Part shown: positions 36,302-44,456 of the stretch, one piece after another
Position numbering within the stretch: the first letter of the stretch is position 1
Layout of the letters: the number at the start of each line of letters is the position of its first letter
Assembly (NCBI GenBank): GCA_037045455.1
Contig: JBAOIN010000005.1
Coordinates: 1-64,000 of the forward strand
Direction of reading: 5' to 3'
Length of the DNA: 64,000 bases
DNA from: JADKAV01 sp037045455
GTDB lineage: Bacteria > Actinomycetota > Actinomycetes > S36-B12 > UBA10799
Made by a program: the position numbers and the translations under genes
Notes under the pieces: model-generated
The model's input: only the letters and a program-made list of their open reading frames with translations
What the model was told of the DNA's origin: nothing
The model's database searches: none

Positions 36302-37956
36302 CAGCCCAACCGCGCCTTCTTGTGTGCATGCTTGATGTCCGGCCACAGTTCGACGAAGTCGGTGCGGGCGAACATCTCCTGCTCGAACTCGAACTGGTGC
36401 AGCAGGCCCAGACTGAAGCCGGTCATTCCGTCCACGTCGGGGCGCCCGGCCAGTTCCCGCAGAGTGTTCTGGGCGACCCAGGCGTCCTGATGCTCACCGA
36501 GCAGCTCGGTGACTCCCGACAGCGCCTTGGCGAATTTCTTGACATGGTCACCCATGACCGGCGCCACCGCCTCTGCCGCGTAGCGCGCTTTCTTGGCCCG
36601 GATGCGCGCCTCGTGCCAGACGTCGGAAGGCCCGTCGAGCTCGAGGAGCTTGACCTCCTTGCGCAGCTTGTTCCAGGCCTTCTCCACCAGCGCCGGCAGC
36701 ACGTCCTCTGCCGGTTGCCCAGCATTCTCCAGCAGGCGCGGACGGGCGGCAGCCTGCGTCAACTGCTCCAAGAACGCCTCGTAGCGTGGCGAAGCCATCG
36801 CGGCCAGGGCATGGTCGCGGGCGTCGCGCCACTGGTCGGACAGCGCCGGGTCCACCACCGCCCGGATCGATGCCGCATATGGTTCGCCGACCTCGTCGGC
36901 GTGCTCGTCGATGCGCGCCTGCAGCACCTCGGTGTCCCGGCTGACGCCGAGCTCGCCGGCCACCCAGCCGAGTTCGGTGCGCAGACCCTCCGCCCACTCG
37001 TAGTCGAGCAGCGGCTCGAAAGCCTTCAGACCACTGCGCAGCCGGCGGGCCGCGACCCGCATCTGATGCACGCTGTCCGGCAGGTCGCGGCGCACCCGCA
37101 CGTCCTGCAGCAGCAGGGCACGAGCGTGCCTGCGCAGGTGGGCAGTGATCGCCTCGCCCGCCGGGTCCTTGGGGCCGACGTCCCCCGGTTCCGGGACGTC
37201 CGCTGCCTCGTGCGCCCCCGGACCCAGCACCCAGTCTGTGGCCGTGGTTGTATCCGCGGCCGCACCGGCTGCTCGCAGGATCGACACCACGGGTTCCAGC
37301 GATGGCCCGTCGGTCAGCGGTGCCACCTCCACTTCGCGGAAGCGGGCAGCGATGTGCTCGCCGTCGAGCAGGCTCACGGTGTCGTCCAACACCTGCCCGA
37401 CTGGCCGGTCCGTGGCGTCGAACAGCACGTGCGGCGTGCGCTCGGTGCGCAATGTGGCGACATCAGTCAACGGGGCGCTGCGGGCGAACGCCCCCGTCAG
37501 GCTGCGCAGTTCCGGGGGCACTTCGTCGGACAGCGCAGCGGTGACGACGTCGTCACCCGGCAGCGTCAGCACCCAGCCCTGCTCCTGGTCGCCGTCGTGA
37601 CGGCGCAGCGTCACTCCCCAGCGGGCCAGTCGCAGGTCGGCTGTGTCCACGTACGTGCTCTGCATCGTCCGCACGGGCTCCCGGTCCACGCGCGCGATGG
37701 CCGCAGACTGCAGGTCCGGCATCCGGAACAGGCCATGGACACGCAGCCGGCGCACCACGTTCGGCTGTGCGTCGGCCACCTCGTACACCTGCGGGGGTTC
37801 GACGGCGGGTTCGGCGTGGTCCACGCTCACGACATCCACGGGCGGCGTCACGGCGATCTCCTCGGGGGCGGCGATGATCTCGTCCGCCGGGTCGTCGGGC
37901 AGTTCGGCGGCCCGGGTGTCCGGCGGGGTGGGGTCCTCGGCAGAAGGCGTCGTCAC
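36301..37956 (-). CDS. CYTH and CHAD domain protein (polyphosphate-associated)
   Basis: Protein of 551 residues. After an acidic, Pro-rich N-terminus, a CYTH domain (about 65-250) has VDTADLRLARWGVTLRRHDGD and the triphosphate-tunnel pattern. A CHAD domain (about 270-540) has the paired histidine helices VHQMRVAARRLRSGLKAFEPLLD and WHEARIRAKKARYAAEAV. CHAD domains bind polyphosphate and CYTH domains hydrolyse triphosphates. It lies directly between ppk and the NUDIX/SixA gene on the same strand, so the three probably act together in polyphosphate metabolism. Confidence 0.9.
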   Translation of the reverse strand: MTTPSAEDPTPPDTRAAELPDDPADEIIAAPEEIAVTPPVDVVSVDHAEPAVEPPQVYEVADAQPNVVRRLRVHGLFRMPDLQSAAIARVDREPVRTMQSTYVDTADLRLARWGVTLRRHDGDQEQGWVLTLPGDDVVTAALSDEVPPELRSLTGAFARSAPLTDVATLRTERTPHVLFDATDRPVGQVLDDTVSLLDGEHIAARFREVEVAPLTDGPSLEPVVSILRAAGAAADTTTATDWVLGPGAHEAADVPEPGDVGPKDPAGEAITAHLRRHARALLLQDVRVRRDLPDSVHQMRVAARRLRSGLKAFEPLLDYEWAEGLRTELGWVAGELGVSRDTEVLQARIDEHADEVGEPYAASIRAVVDPALSDQWRDARDHALAAMASPRYEAFLEQLTQAAARPRLLENAGQPAEDVLPALVEKAWNKLRKEVKLLELDGPSDVWHEARIRAKKARYAAEAVAPVMGDHVKKFAKALSGVTELLGEHQDAWVAQNTLRELAGRPDVDGMTGFSLGLLHQFEFEQEMFARTDFVELWPDIKHAHKKARLG

Positions 37957-37960
37957 ACGC

Positions 37961-40057
37961 TCATCCTCCCCGCAGGTGCTTGCGCCGGATCATGTAGGCC
38001 TGGAAATCTTCCAGCGGTTCACTGTCCGCACCACCGTTGTGCACCCACTGGCCATCCGGACCGAGATCCCACGCCGCCGTACCCGCGTCGAAGGCCTTGT
38101 CGAGGATCTCGTCGATGTAGCCCACCTGCTCGGGCAACTGCAACGACACCAGCGTCTCGACCCGCCGGTCGAGGTTGCGGTGCATGAGGTCGGCCGAACC
38201 GATCCAGACCTCCGGATTGCCGGCGTTGCTGAATTCGTAGGCACGGGAGTGCTCCAGGAACCGGCCCAGAATGCTGCGCACGCGCAGGTTCTCGCTCATC
38301 CCCGGCACCTGCGGGCGGATCGCGCAGATCCCGCGCACCAACACGTCCACCGGCACGCCGGCCATGGATGCCCGGTAGAGCGCGTCGATCACCTGCTCGT
38401 CGACGATCGAGTTGCACTTGAACCGGATCCGGGCGGGCAGCCCCTGCTCCTGGTTGCGCATTTCCCGCTCGATCCGCTCGACCAGCCCGGAACGGATCGA
38501 GTGCGGCGCCACCAGCAGCCGGTGGTACTCGGTGTTCATCGAGTACCCGGACAGCTGGTTGAACAGGTTGGCGACGTCCTGGCCGATCTGGTCGTCGACC
38601 GTCAGCAGCCCAAGGTCCTCGTACAGCCGGGCGGTCTTCGGGTGGTAGTTCCCGGTGCCCAAATGGCAGTAGCGCCGCAGCCGGTCGCCGTCGTCACGCA
38701 CCACCATCGAGAGTTTGCAGTGGGTCTTGAGCCCGACTAGGCCGTACACCACGTGCACGCCGGCACGCTCGAGCTTGCGCGCCCACTTGATGTTCGCGCT
38801 CTCGTCGAAGCGGGCCTTGATCTCCACGAGCGCCAGTACCTGCTTGCCGGCTTCCGCGGCATCGATCAGGGCATCGATGATCGGCGAGTCACCGGATGTC
38901 CGGTACAGCGTCTGCTTGATGGCCAGCACCTTCGGGTCGGCAGCGGCCTGTTCGAGGAAGCGCTGCACCGACGTCGAGAACGAGTCGTATGGGTGGTGCA
39001 GCAGGACGTCATGTCGCCGCATGGCTTCCAGCACGTTCGGGGCGCTGGCGCTCTCCTTGTTCTCGGCCAGCATGCGGTTGGTGCGCGGGACGAACGCCGG
39101 ATCCGACAGGTCCTCGCGGTTCAAGCCGACGAACGCCCACAAACCACGCAAGTCCAGCGGCCCAGGCAGCATGAACACTTCGCTCTCGGCGACGCCGAGC
39201 TCGCGGACCAGCAGGTCCAACACCAACGGGTCGATCGTGTCCTCGACCTCCAGGCGCACCGGCGGGCCGAACCGGCGCCGGCTCAGTTCGCGCTCCAGCG
39301 CCTTCAGCAGGTTCTCGGCGTCGTCCTCCTCGACCTCGAGGTCCTCGTTGCGGGTGACCCGGAAGACGTGGTGCTGCAGGATCTGCATGCCGGGGAACAG
39401 CTGGTCCAGGTGTTCGGCGATGACGACTTCCAGCGGCACGAAACGGTCGCCGCCGATGGCCAGGAACCGTTCCAGGCTGGGCGGCACCTTCACCCGGGCG
39501 AACAACTCCGTGCCAGTGTCGGGATTGCGGACAACCACGGCGAGGTTCAGCGACAGCCCTGAGATGTAGGGGAACGGGTGGGCGGGGTCGACGGCCAGCG
39601 GGGTGAGCACGGGGTAGACCTTGTCCCGGAACAGCCGCGCCAGATCCTTGCGCTCGTCGTCGGTGAGGTCCTTCCAGGTGACCAGCGTGATGCCCTCCGC
39701 GGCGAGTTCCGGACTCACCTCATTGCGCCAGCATTCAGCCTGCCGGCGCATCAGGTCGTGCGCGTTGAGCAACACCGCGTCATGCACCTCGCGGGGCAGC
39801 AGCCCGCTGGCCGCGCGCACCGCGATGCCCGCCGCGATCCGCCGCTTCAGCCCGGCCACCCGGACCATGAAGAACTCGTCGAGGTTGGACGCGAAGATCG
39901 CCAGGAACTTCGCGCGCTCCAGCAGCGGAAGGTCTGCGTCCTCGGCGAGCTCGAGCACGCGCTGGTTGAACGCCAGCCAACTCAACTCGCGATCGATGAA
40001 ACGGTGGTCGGGCAGTCCCTCCACCCCTGCAGGCTTCTCGGGCGCGGCGCTGGTCAT
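37961..40057 (-). CDS. ppk: Polyphosphate kinase 1
   Basis: Makes polyphosphate reversibly from ATP. About 698 residues from the ATG at 40057 (TSAAPEKPAGVEG). The N-terminal RFIDRELSWLAFNQRVLELAED, the VLLHHPYDSFST motif, LVGLKTHCKLSMVV (the HxK of the PLD-like catalytic domains, where the family is autophosphorylated) and HLGTGNYHPKTARLYEDLGLLT are all present. A slightly longer frame upstream is possible. It is followed 4 nt later by the CYTH-CHAD gene. No PHO-box-like repeat was found directly upstream. Confidence 0.97.
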   Translation of the reverse strand: MTSAAPEKPAGVEGLPDHRFIDRELSWLAFNQRVLELAEDADLPLLERAKFLAIFASNLDEFFMVRVAGLKRRIAAGIAVRAASGLLPREVHDAVLLNAHDLMRRQAECWRNEVSPELAAEGITLVTWKDLTDDERKDLARLFRDKVYPVLTPLAVDPAHPFPYISGLSLNLAVVVRNPDTGTELFARVKVPPSLERFLAIGGDRFVPLEVVIAEHLDQLFPGMQILQHHVFRVTRNEDLEVEEDDAENLLKALERELSRRRFGPPVRLEVEDTIDPLVLDLLVRELGVAESEVFMLPGPLDLRGLWAFVGLNREDLSDPAFVPRTNRMLAENKESASAPNVLEAMRRHDVLLHHPYDSFSTSVQRFLEQAAADPKVLAIKQTLYRTSGDSPIIDALIDAAEAGKQVLALVEIKARFDESANIKWARKLERAGVHVVYGLVGLKTHCKLSMVVRDDGDRLRRYCHLGTGNYHPKTARLYEDLGLLTVDDQIGQDVANLFNQLSGYSMNTEYHRLLVAPHSIRSGLVERIEREMRNQEQGLPARIRFKCNSIVDEQVIDALYRASMAGVPVDVLVRGICAIRPQVPGMSENLRVRSILGRFLEHSRAYEFSNAGNPEVWIGSADLMHRNLDRRVETLVSLQLPEQVGYIDEILDKAFDAGTAAWDLGPDGQWVHNGGADSEPLEDFQAYMIRRKHLRGG

Positions 40058-40186
40058 GACACCAGTGTCACAGAAACGCACGCTCCGCGGTTCCCCCAGC
40101 GAGGGTTACCTGGCTGGGCGCTGCGCGTTTGTCCGCCCGGGAGCTGGTTGCGCCATGGGCGGTCCACTCCCAGCGCGAGAAGCCCC

Positions 40187-40276
40187 AATCCGTGAGCATT
40201 CCAGGCATCGGTGAGCATGCAGGGCGCCCAAAACCCGCCCGCGGCTGCTAACGGATGCCCGGAATGCTCACGGATC
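40187..40276. repeat. ATCSGTKA palindromic element, subfamily A copy 2
   Basis: The left arm has ATCCGTGAGC and ATCGGTGAGC 19 nt apart. The right arm inverted reads ATCCGTGAGC and ATCCGTTAGC, also 19 nt apart. The middle GGGCGCCCAAA and the right arm match the copy at 18738-18825 in the same orientation. It starts 17 nt after the mshD stop; the remaining sequence up to ppk shows nothing recognisable. Confidence 0.92.
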
Positions 40277-40293
40277 CGTTGCCTGCGACGGTC

Positions 40294-41154
40294 CTACGGC
40301 ATGGCGTACTGCACGTCGCATTCCGCGCGGGTGAACCCGAGCCGGGTGTAGAGGGCCACCCCGGCCGTGTTGCTGCTGTCGACGTAGAGCATGACTTGGC
40401 TCAAGCCCTGGTCTCGCAAGTGCCGCAAGCCGGCGACCGTGAGCGCGCTGCCCAGTCCTGAACCCTGCGTGCGGCCAGCCACAGCCAGCACGTACACCTC
40501 GCCGAGCTGCTCGCTGTGCACTTTCGTCCAGTGAAAGCCCGCCAAACCCTCGTCATCGAAAGCCAGCAGAAAGCCGGCCGGATCAAACCAGGGTTGCTGC
40601 AGTCGTTGGTCGAGGTCGACACGGGTCCAACCGCCCTGGTCGGGCAGGTCGACGAACGCCTCGGCGTTCAGCGCCAACCAAGCGTCGGTGTCGCCGGGTG
40701 TGAACGTCCGCAGCGAGAAGCCAGCGGGCAGCGGCCGATCGGGCAGAGCAGCCAGGTCTCGGGTGTAGCGGCACAGGCGCCGGACCTCAACCATGTTTGC
40801 GGCCAAACGGCGGGCCTGCGGAAGATCCCCATGCGACCACAAGCGTGTGGTCGGGCCCCCTAGCCGCAGGACCTCTGACAACAACTCATGCCCCAGACCC
40901 TGGCCGCGCGCGGAAGGGTCTACCAGGATCTCGCCGACGTTCTCGGAGTCCAGAAATCCGTACCCGACGATCTCGTGGGCCTGACGGGCCAGCAGATGCC
41001 GCTGGCCCGGACCGCCCCGGGCTCGCAGGCTCAGGTAACTGTGTTCCGACAGGCTCGACACCCCATCGGCATCTCTGACCCGATCCAGCATCGCGTCGAT
41101 GGCCGCGACCTCGGAACCGGACAGCGTCTGCTGCCAAGTGATGTCCGCACTCAC
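40294..41154 (-). CDS. mshD: Mycothiol synthase MshD
   Basis: Last step of mycothiol synthesis, acetylation of Cys-GlcN-Ins. The 286-residue protein is a tandem GNAT: the first domain has ILVDPSARGQGLGHELL and the second YVLAVAGRTQGSGLGSALTVAGLRHL. The C-terminus MLYVDSSNTAGVALYTRLGF is the MshD signature. The GTG at 41154 is chosen because it overlaps the glnR stop (GTGA). A longer frame upstream would lie in glnR. It confirms a mycothiol-using actinobacterium. Confidence 0.94.
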   Translation of the reverse strand: MSADITWQQTLSGSEVAAIDAMLDRVRDADGVSSLSEHSYLSLRARGGPGQRHLLARQAHEIVGYGFLDSENVGEILVDPSARGQGLGHELLSEVLRLGGPTTRLWSHGDLPQARRLAANMVEVRRLCRYTRDLAALPDRPLPAGFSLRTFTPGDTDAWLALNAEAFVDLPDQGGWTRVDLDQRLQQPWFDPAGFLLAFDDEGLAGFHWTKVHSEQLGEVYVLAVAGRTQGSGLGSALTVAGLRHLRDQGLSQVMLYVDSSNTAGVALYTRLGFTRAECDVQYAMP

Positions 41155-41843
41155 GCGAGTTCGGTCTCGCGCTCCGCGTGCGGTGGCACCAGCCGGTACC
41201 CGACGTTGCGCACCGTGCCGATCAGGCTCTCGTACTCCGAGCCGAGCTTGGCGCGCAGCCGTCGCACGTGCACGTCCACGGTCCGGGTGCCGCCGAAGTA
41301 GTCGTAGCCCCATACCTCCTGCAGCAACTGCTGGCGAGTGAAGACCCGGCCCGGGTGCTGCGAGAGGTACTTGAGCAGTTCGAACTCCTTGTAGGTGAGG
41401 TCGAGCACCCGTCCGCGCACAGTGGCGGTGTAGCTGTTCTCGTTGATGAGCAACTCGCCGTGCTGAATTTCGGGCTCGCGGCCGTCGTCGCCAGTGGCCC
41501 GGCCTGCAGCCAGTCGCAAGCGGGCTTCCAGCTCCCCGGGCCCGGCGGTGTGCAGGACGATGTCGTCGACCCCCCAGTCGGCTGCGACAGCGGCCAGTCC
41601 ACCCTCACCGAGGATGAGCAGCACTGGCATGTCCGACCCTGTCGCCTGGATCACCCGGCACAAGCTACGCGCGCCGGGCAGGTCGCGGCGCGCGTCCACG
41701 AGGATCAGATCGGCGGTCGGGCCGTCGAGCAGAGCGGTGGCGTCGGCCGGAATCACGCGGACCTGATGGGCCAGCAGTCCGAGCGCAGGCAGGATGTGAT
41801 CACTGGGCTCGACCGCATCGGTCATCAGCAGGACACTGCTCAC
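41151..41843 (-). CDS. glnR: GlnR-type OmpR-family nitrogen regulator
   Basis: Global nitrogen regulator of 230 residues. The receiver domain (about 1-115) opens SSVLLMTDAVEPSDHILPALGLLAHQVRV and has LILVDARRDLPGARSLCRVI and GGLAAVAADWGVDDIVL, characteristic of actinobacterial GlnR, an orphan receiver that need not be phosphorylated. The winged-helix domain (about 125-225) carries LDLTYKEFELLKYLSQHPGR and VWGYDYFGGTRTVDVHVRRLR. There is no adjacent histidine kinase, as expected for GlnR. It overlaps mshD by 4 nt, so nitrogen control and mycothiol synthesis share a transcript. Confidence 0.9.
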   Translation of the reverse strand: MSSVLLMTDAVEPSDHILPALGLLAHQVRVIPADATALLDGPTADLILVDARRDLPGARSLCRVIQATGSDMPVLLILGEGGLAAVAADWGVDDIVLHTAGPGELEARLRLAAGRATGDDGREPEIQHGELLINENSYTATVRGRVLDLTYKEFELLKYLSQHPGRVFTRQQLLQEVWGYDYFGGTRTVDVHVRRLRAKLGSEYESLIGTVRNVGYRLVPPHAERETELA

Positions 41844-41900
41844 GAGCGCACCTTTCGGACGCCTTCACCATAGTGCAAGGCCGTGTGGACCAGGCCCAGC

Positions 41901-42317
41901 TCAGGCGGGGATGGCCTCACCCAGCGCCGCGATCACGTCAGCCTTGCGCGGCTGCCCGGAGGCCCGCTTGACGATGGCGCCGTCAGCATCGAGGACGAGG
42001 ACGGTGGGCGTGCGCTGGACATCGAGCTCGCGGGCAAGTTCGAGGTGCTCGTCGACGTCGAGGTCGACGTGGGTCACGCCCGGAACCATTCCGGCGACAT
42101 CGCGCAGGATCTGCCTGGTGGCCCGGCACGGCGCGCAGAACACAGACGTGAACTGCACCAGGGTGGCCTTCTCTCCCAGCGGCTGCCCGATCCGTTCGGC
42201 GGGCAAATGGGGAGTACTCGCGCTGTGTGCGCGCATGCGGCCGTCCCGCAGGTGCTTCCAGACGCCGAAGGCCGCCAGCAGGGCGAGCACGACGAGCAGC
42301 ACCAGAATTCCGGACAT
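41901..42317 (-). CDS. Membrane-anchored thioredoxin-like protein
   Basis: Protein of 138 residues. The ATG at 42317 places a hydrophobic helix (GILVLLVVLALLAAFGV) at the N-terminus, followed by a thioredoxin fold with FTSVFCAPCRATRQIL as its CxxC active site and RTPTVLVLDADG as the cis-Pro loop. It is probably anchored with the redox domain on one face of the membrane. It is divergent from a DUF4395 gene and a DsrE-like gene, a grouping suggesting thiol or sulfur-transfer chemistry. Confidence 0.87.
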   Translation of the reverse strand: MSGILVLLVVLALLAAFGVWKHLRDGRMRAHSASTPHLPAERIGQPLGEKATLVQFTSVFCAPCRATRQILRDVAGMVPGVTHVDLDVDEHLELARELDVQRTPTVLVLDADGAIVKRASGQPRKADVIAALGEAIPA

Positions 42318-42502
42318 GGTCACCACAACATAGTCGTGCAACGCATCATTCCCGGCAGCCGGGTTTGGGTGGACCATTCGTGCGGAGTGCCCGAACCGTC
42401 CGCCCGAATCACGAAACAGTCAACTCGCGCGTGCCGGGAATGTCCGGCGCTGGAACCGGCGTTTACGCTGGTGAGCAATCCCCACCTCCCTGGAGTTCTT
42501 TC

Positions 42503-43012
42503 GTGATCGATCCCCGTGGCACCCGCTTCTCGGCTGCCATCACCGTGCTCGTGCTCGCCGCTGTGATCCTGCTCGCGCCTGGTCCGGTGGCCGCCATGCT
42601 GCTGGCATTGCAGACGATGGTCTTCGCGATGGGCGCCATCCTCGGCCCGAGTGCACAGCCTTACGGCTGGATCTACCGCGCTCTCGTCCGGCCCCGGCTC
42701 AAAGCCCCGTCGCACATGGAGGACGCGCTGCCGCCGCAGTTCGCCCAAGCAGTGGGCCTGGGTTTCGCACTGGCTGCCACCGTGAGCATGCTGTTCGCCT
42801 GGACGCTCGGGGTCTGGATCTTCGCCGGGTTTGCGCTGCTGGCAGCGGCCCTCAATGCCATCTTCGGCTTCTGCCTCGGGTGTGAGATCTACCTGCGCAT
42901 CCAGCATTTCCTGCCGCACAGCGCTATCCCCCCGGGGCAGCGCCGCCTGGACGAGTCGGCGGAGCCGTTGTGGACGCCGCGCGCCGAAGCCGTGGACGTC
43001 GAGAACGCCTGA
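42503..43012 (+). CDS. DUF4395 membrane protein
   Basis: Integral membrane protein of 169 residues. The GTG at 42503 has GGAG eight bases upstream. A longer open frame upstream is not supported. It begins IDPRGTRFSAAITVLVLAAV and has four hydrophobic segments, with FGFCLGCEIYLRIQ near the end that supplies a conserved Cys-x-x-Cys. DUF4395 proteins are repeatedly found beside thioredoxin-like and sulfurtransferase genes, as here. Function is not established. Confidence 0.88.
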   Translation: MIDPRGTRFSAAITVLVLAAVILLAPGPVAAMLLALQTMVFAMGAILGPSAQPYGWIYRALVRPRLKAPSHMEDALPPQFAQAVGLGFALAATVSMLFAWTLGVWIFAGFALLAAALNAIFGFCLGCEIYLRIQHFLPHSAIPPGQRRLDESAEPLWTPRAEAVDVENA

Positions 43013-43015
43013 CGC

Positions 43016-43360
43016 GTGCGTAGTCTCGTCGTCCAGCTCACGACCGACGACCCGGAGAAAGTGGCAGCCGCGCTGACCGTCGGGATGACGGCCGCGGCCA
43101 GCGGTGCAGACGTCGCTCTGTGGCTGTCCGGTCCGGCCAGCTGGTTCGCGGTCCCGGGCCGGGAACCCGCGTACGACCTGCCGCATGCCCCAGACCTGAC
43201 CGAGGCGCTGGACGTGATCGGGAGTGTGCGGGTGTGTAGCCAGTGCGCTGCCCGCAGGGGCCTGCAGGACGCCGACCTGCGGCCAGGGACAGCCATCGCC
43301 GGCGCAACCACCCTGGTCGAGGCACTGCTGGCCGACGGCGCGCAGGCCCTCACGTACTAG
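43016..43360 (+). CDS. DsrE/DsrF-like protein
   Basis: Small protein of 114 residues starting at a GTG 3 nt after the DUF4395 stop. RSLVVQLTTDDPEKVAAALTVGMTAAASGADVALWLSG is the start of a DsrE-like Rossmann fold, and VRVCSQCAARRG carries a cysteine pair. DsrE proteins carry sulfur or sense redox state. The operon with DUF4395, and the thioredoxin gene across the divergent promoter, support a sulfur-relay role. Confidence 0.8.
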   Translation: MRSLVVQLTTDDPEKVAAALTVGMTAAASGADVALWLSGPASWFAVPGREPAYDLPHAPDLTEALDVIGSVRVCSQCAARRGLQDADLRPGTAIAGATTLVEALLADGAQALTY

Positions 43361-43370
43361 GCTGACGAGC

Positions 43371-43490
43371 ATGACCGAAGTCCTGGGTTCCGCAGTCGAG
43401 ACGTTCTATACGACCTTGCTCGTGCTCGTCGCCGTGGTGATCGGTTGGTTCGCGTTCTACGTCCTCTACCGGTTGTTCAAGAGCGACTGA
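43371..43490 (+). CDS. 39-residue single-pass membrane protein
   Basis: ATG at 43371 to TGA at 43490. The protein is short and simple, with one hydrophobic helix (TLLVLVAVVIGWFAFYVLY) and a charged C-terminal RLFKSD. It lies 10 nt after the DsrE-like gene, and its TGA overlaps the nitrobindin ATG (TGATG), so it is part of this operon. Short proteins of this kind are often missed by gene callers. Function unknown. Confidence 0.7.
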   Translation: MTEVLGSAVETFYTTLLVLVAVVIGWFAFYVLYRLFKSD

Positions 43491-44002
43491 TGGATCTGCC
43501 CGAGCAGCTCCTGCCGCTGTCGTGGATGATCGGGCAGTGGGTGGGGGTCGGGACCGGCCAGTACCCGACGATCCAGGATTTCCGCTTCGGCCAGGAACTG
43601 TCGATCAGTTGTGACGGCCGGCCTTTCCTCGCGCTGCACTCGCGCTCCTGGTTGCTCGACGACGAAGGCAACCGGGTGCGGCCTACCGCCACCGAAACGG
43701 CCTACTTCCGGCCGCGTCCGGACAATGAGTTCGAAGCGCTCTTCGCCCACCCGGCCGGCTACTCCGAGGTGTGGCACGGCAAGGTCACGGTGCAGGCCAT
43801 CGAGAACGCACGGATCACCCGGGCGAGCCTGGAAATGACCACCGATTCGGTGATGCGCACCGCCAGCGCGAAGGAGTACGTCGGGGGCCACCGCTTGTAC
43901 GGCCTGGTGCCGGACGGCGACCTGGCGTGGACGTTCGACATGGCGGCTATGAGCGAGCCCTTGCAGAACCACCTTGCCGCCAAACTCACCCGTGTCGACT
44001 GA
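43490..44002 (+). CDS. Nitrobindin-like heme-binding FABP-family protein
   Basis: Ten-stranded beta-barrel protein of 170 residues (FABP/DUF1794). The conserved signature is GQWVGVGTGQYPTIQDF. Later motifs are FLALHSRSWLLDDEGN, YFRPRPDNEFEALFAHPAGYSEVWHGKV and the C-terminal LQNHLAAKL, whose histidine is the likely heme ligand. In actinobacteria this gene commonly lies next to a Nur-like gene, as here. The start overlaps the small membrane gene by one base. A role in NO or peroxynitrite handling is known for some homologues. Confidence 0.9.
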   Translation: MDLPEQLLPLSWMIGQWVGVGTGQYPTIQDFRFGQELSISCDGRPFLALHSRSWLLDDEGNRVRPTATETAYFRPRPDNEFEALFAHPAGYSEVWHGKVTVQAIENARITRASLEMTTDSVMRTASAKEYVGGHRLYGLVPDGDLAWTFDMAAMSEPLQNHLAAKLTRVD

Positions 44003-44396
44003 CTTCGAGTCCGTGCTGCGGCAGGCCGGCTACCGCCGCACCCCGCAACGCCAGCAGGTGTGGGAAACGGTCGAACGTCTGCGGCACGCCACTCCGGAAC
44101 AGATCGCCGAGACGCTGCCCGATGTCGATCCCTCGACGGTCTACCGGGCCCTGGAGGTTCTCGTCGACGTCGGGCTGATCACCCACACCCACATCGGCCA
44201 CGGCCCACCCGTCTATCACGCAGTGGACCCGAAGCCGCATCTTCACCTGGTCTGTCAGAAATGTGGACGGCAGGAAAGTGCCGATGTCGCCCTGGCCGAT
44301 GGGCTGGTTGAGGCGTTGCGCGCGCAGCATGGTTTTGTTCCGGATCTGGCGTATATGTCACTGCCGGGGTTGTGCCGGGAGTGTGCAGCCGGATAG
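43992..44396 (+). CDS. nur: Fur-family regulator, Nur-like
   Basis: Metal-dependent repressor of about 134 residues. The GTG at 43992 overlaps the nitrobindin stop. It starts STDFESVLRQAGYRRTPQRQ and has a winged-helix domain with VDPSTVYRALEVLVDVGL. THTHIGHGPPVYHAVDPKPHLHLVC is the histidine-rich metal-binding region, and CQKCG and CRECA form the structural zinc site. Similarity and the nitrobindin neighbour favour the nickel sensor Nur over Fur or Zur. A nickel superoxide dismutase 1.2 kb away fits that role. No Nur operator was found by eye. Confidence 0.75.
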   Translation: MSTDFESVLRQAGYRRTPQRQQVWETVERLRHATPEQIAETLPDVDPSTVYRALEVLVDVGLITHTHIGHGPPVYHAVDPKPHLHLVCQKCGRQESADVALADGLVEALRAQHGFVPDLAYMSLPGLCRECAAG

Positions 44397-44456
44397 TGCG
44401 GCACGGATTGCGCGGTCTTTGGGAAGGTCCGGCGGTCCAGCGGCGTTGCACACATC

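Noticed and set aside
36100..38187. Plus-strand open frame of 695 codons
   Set aside because: It is antisense to the CYTH-CHAD gene and the NUDIX gene. Composition is that of a shadow frame, with no start context or recognisable motif.
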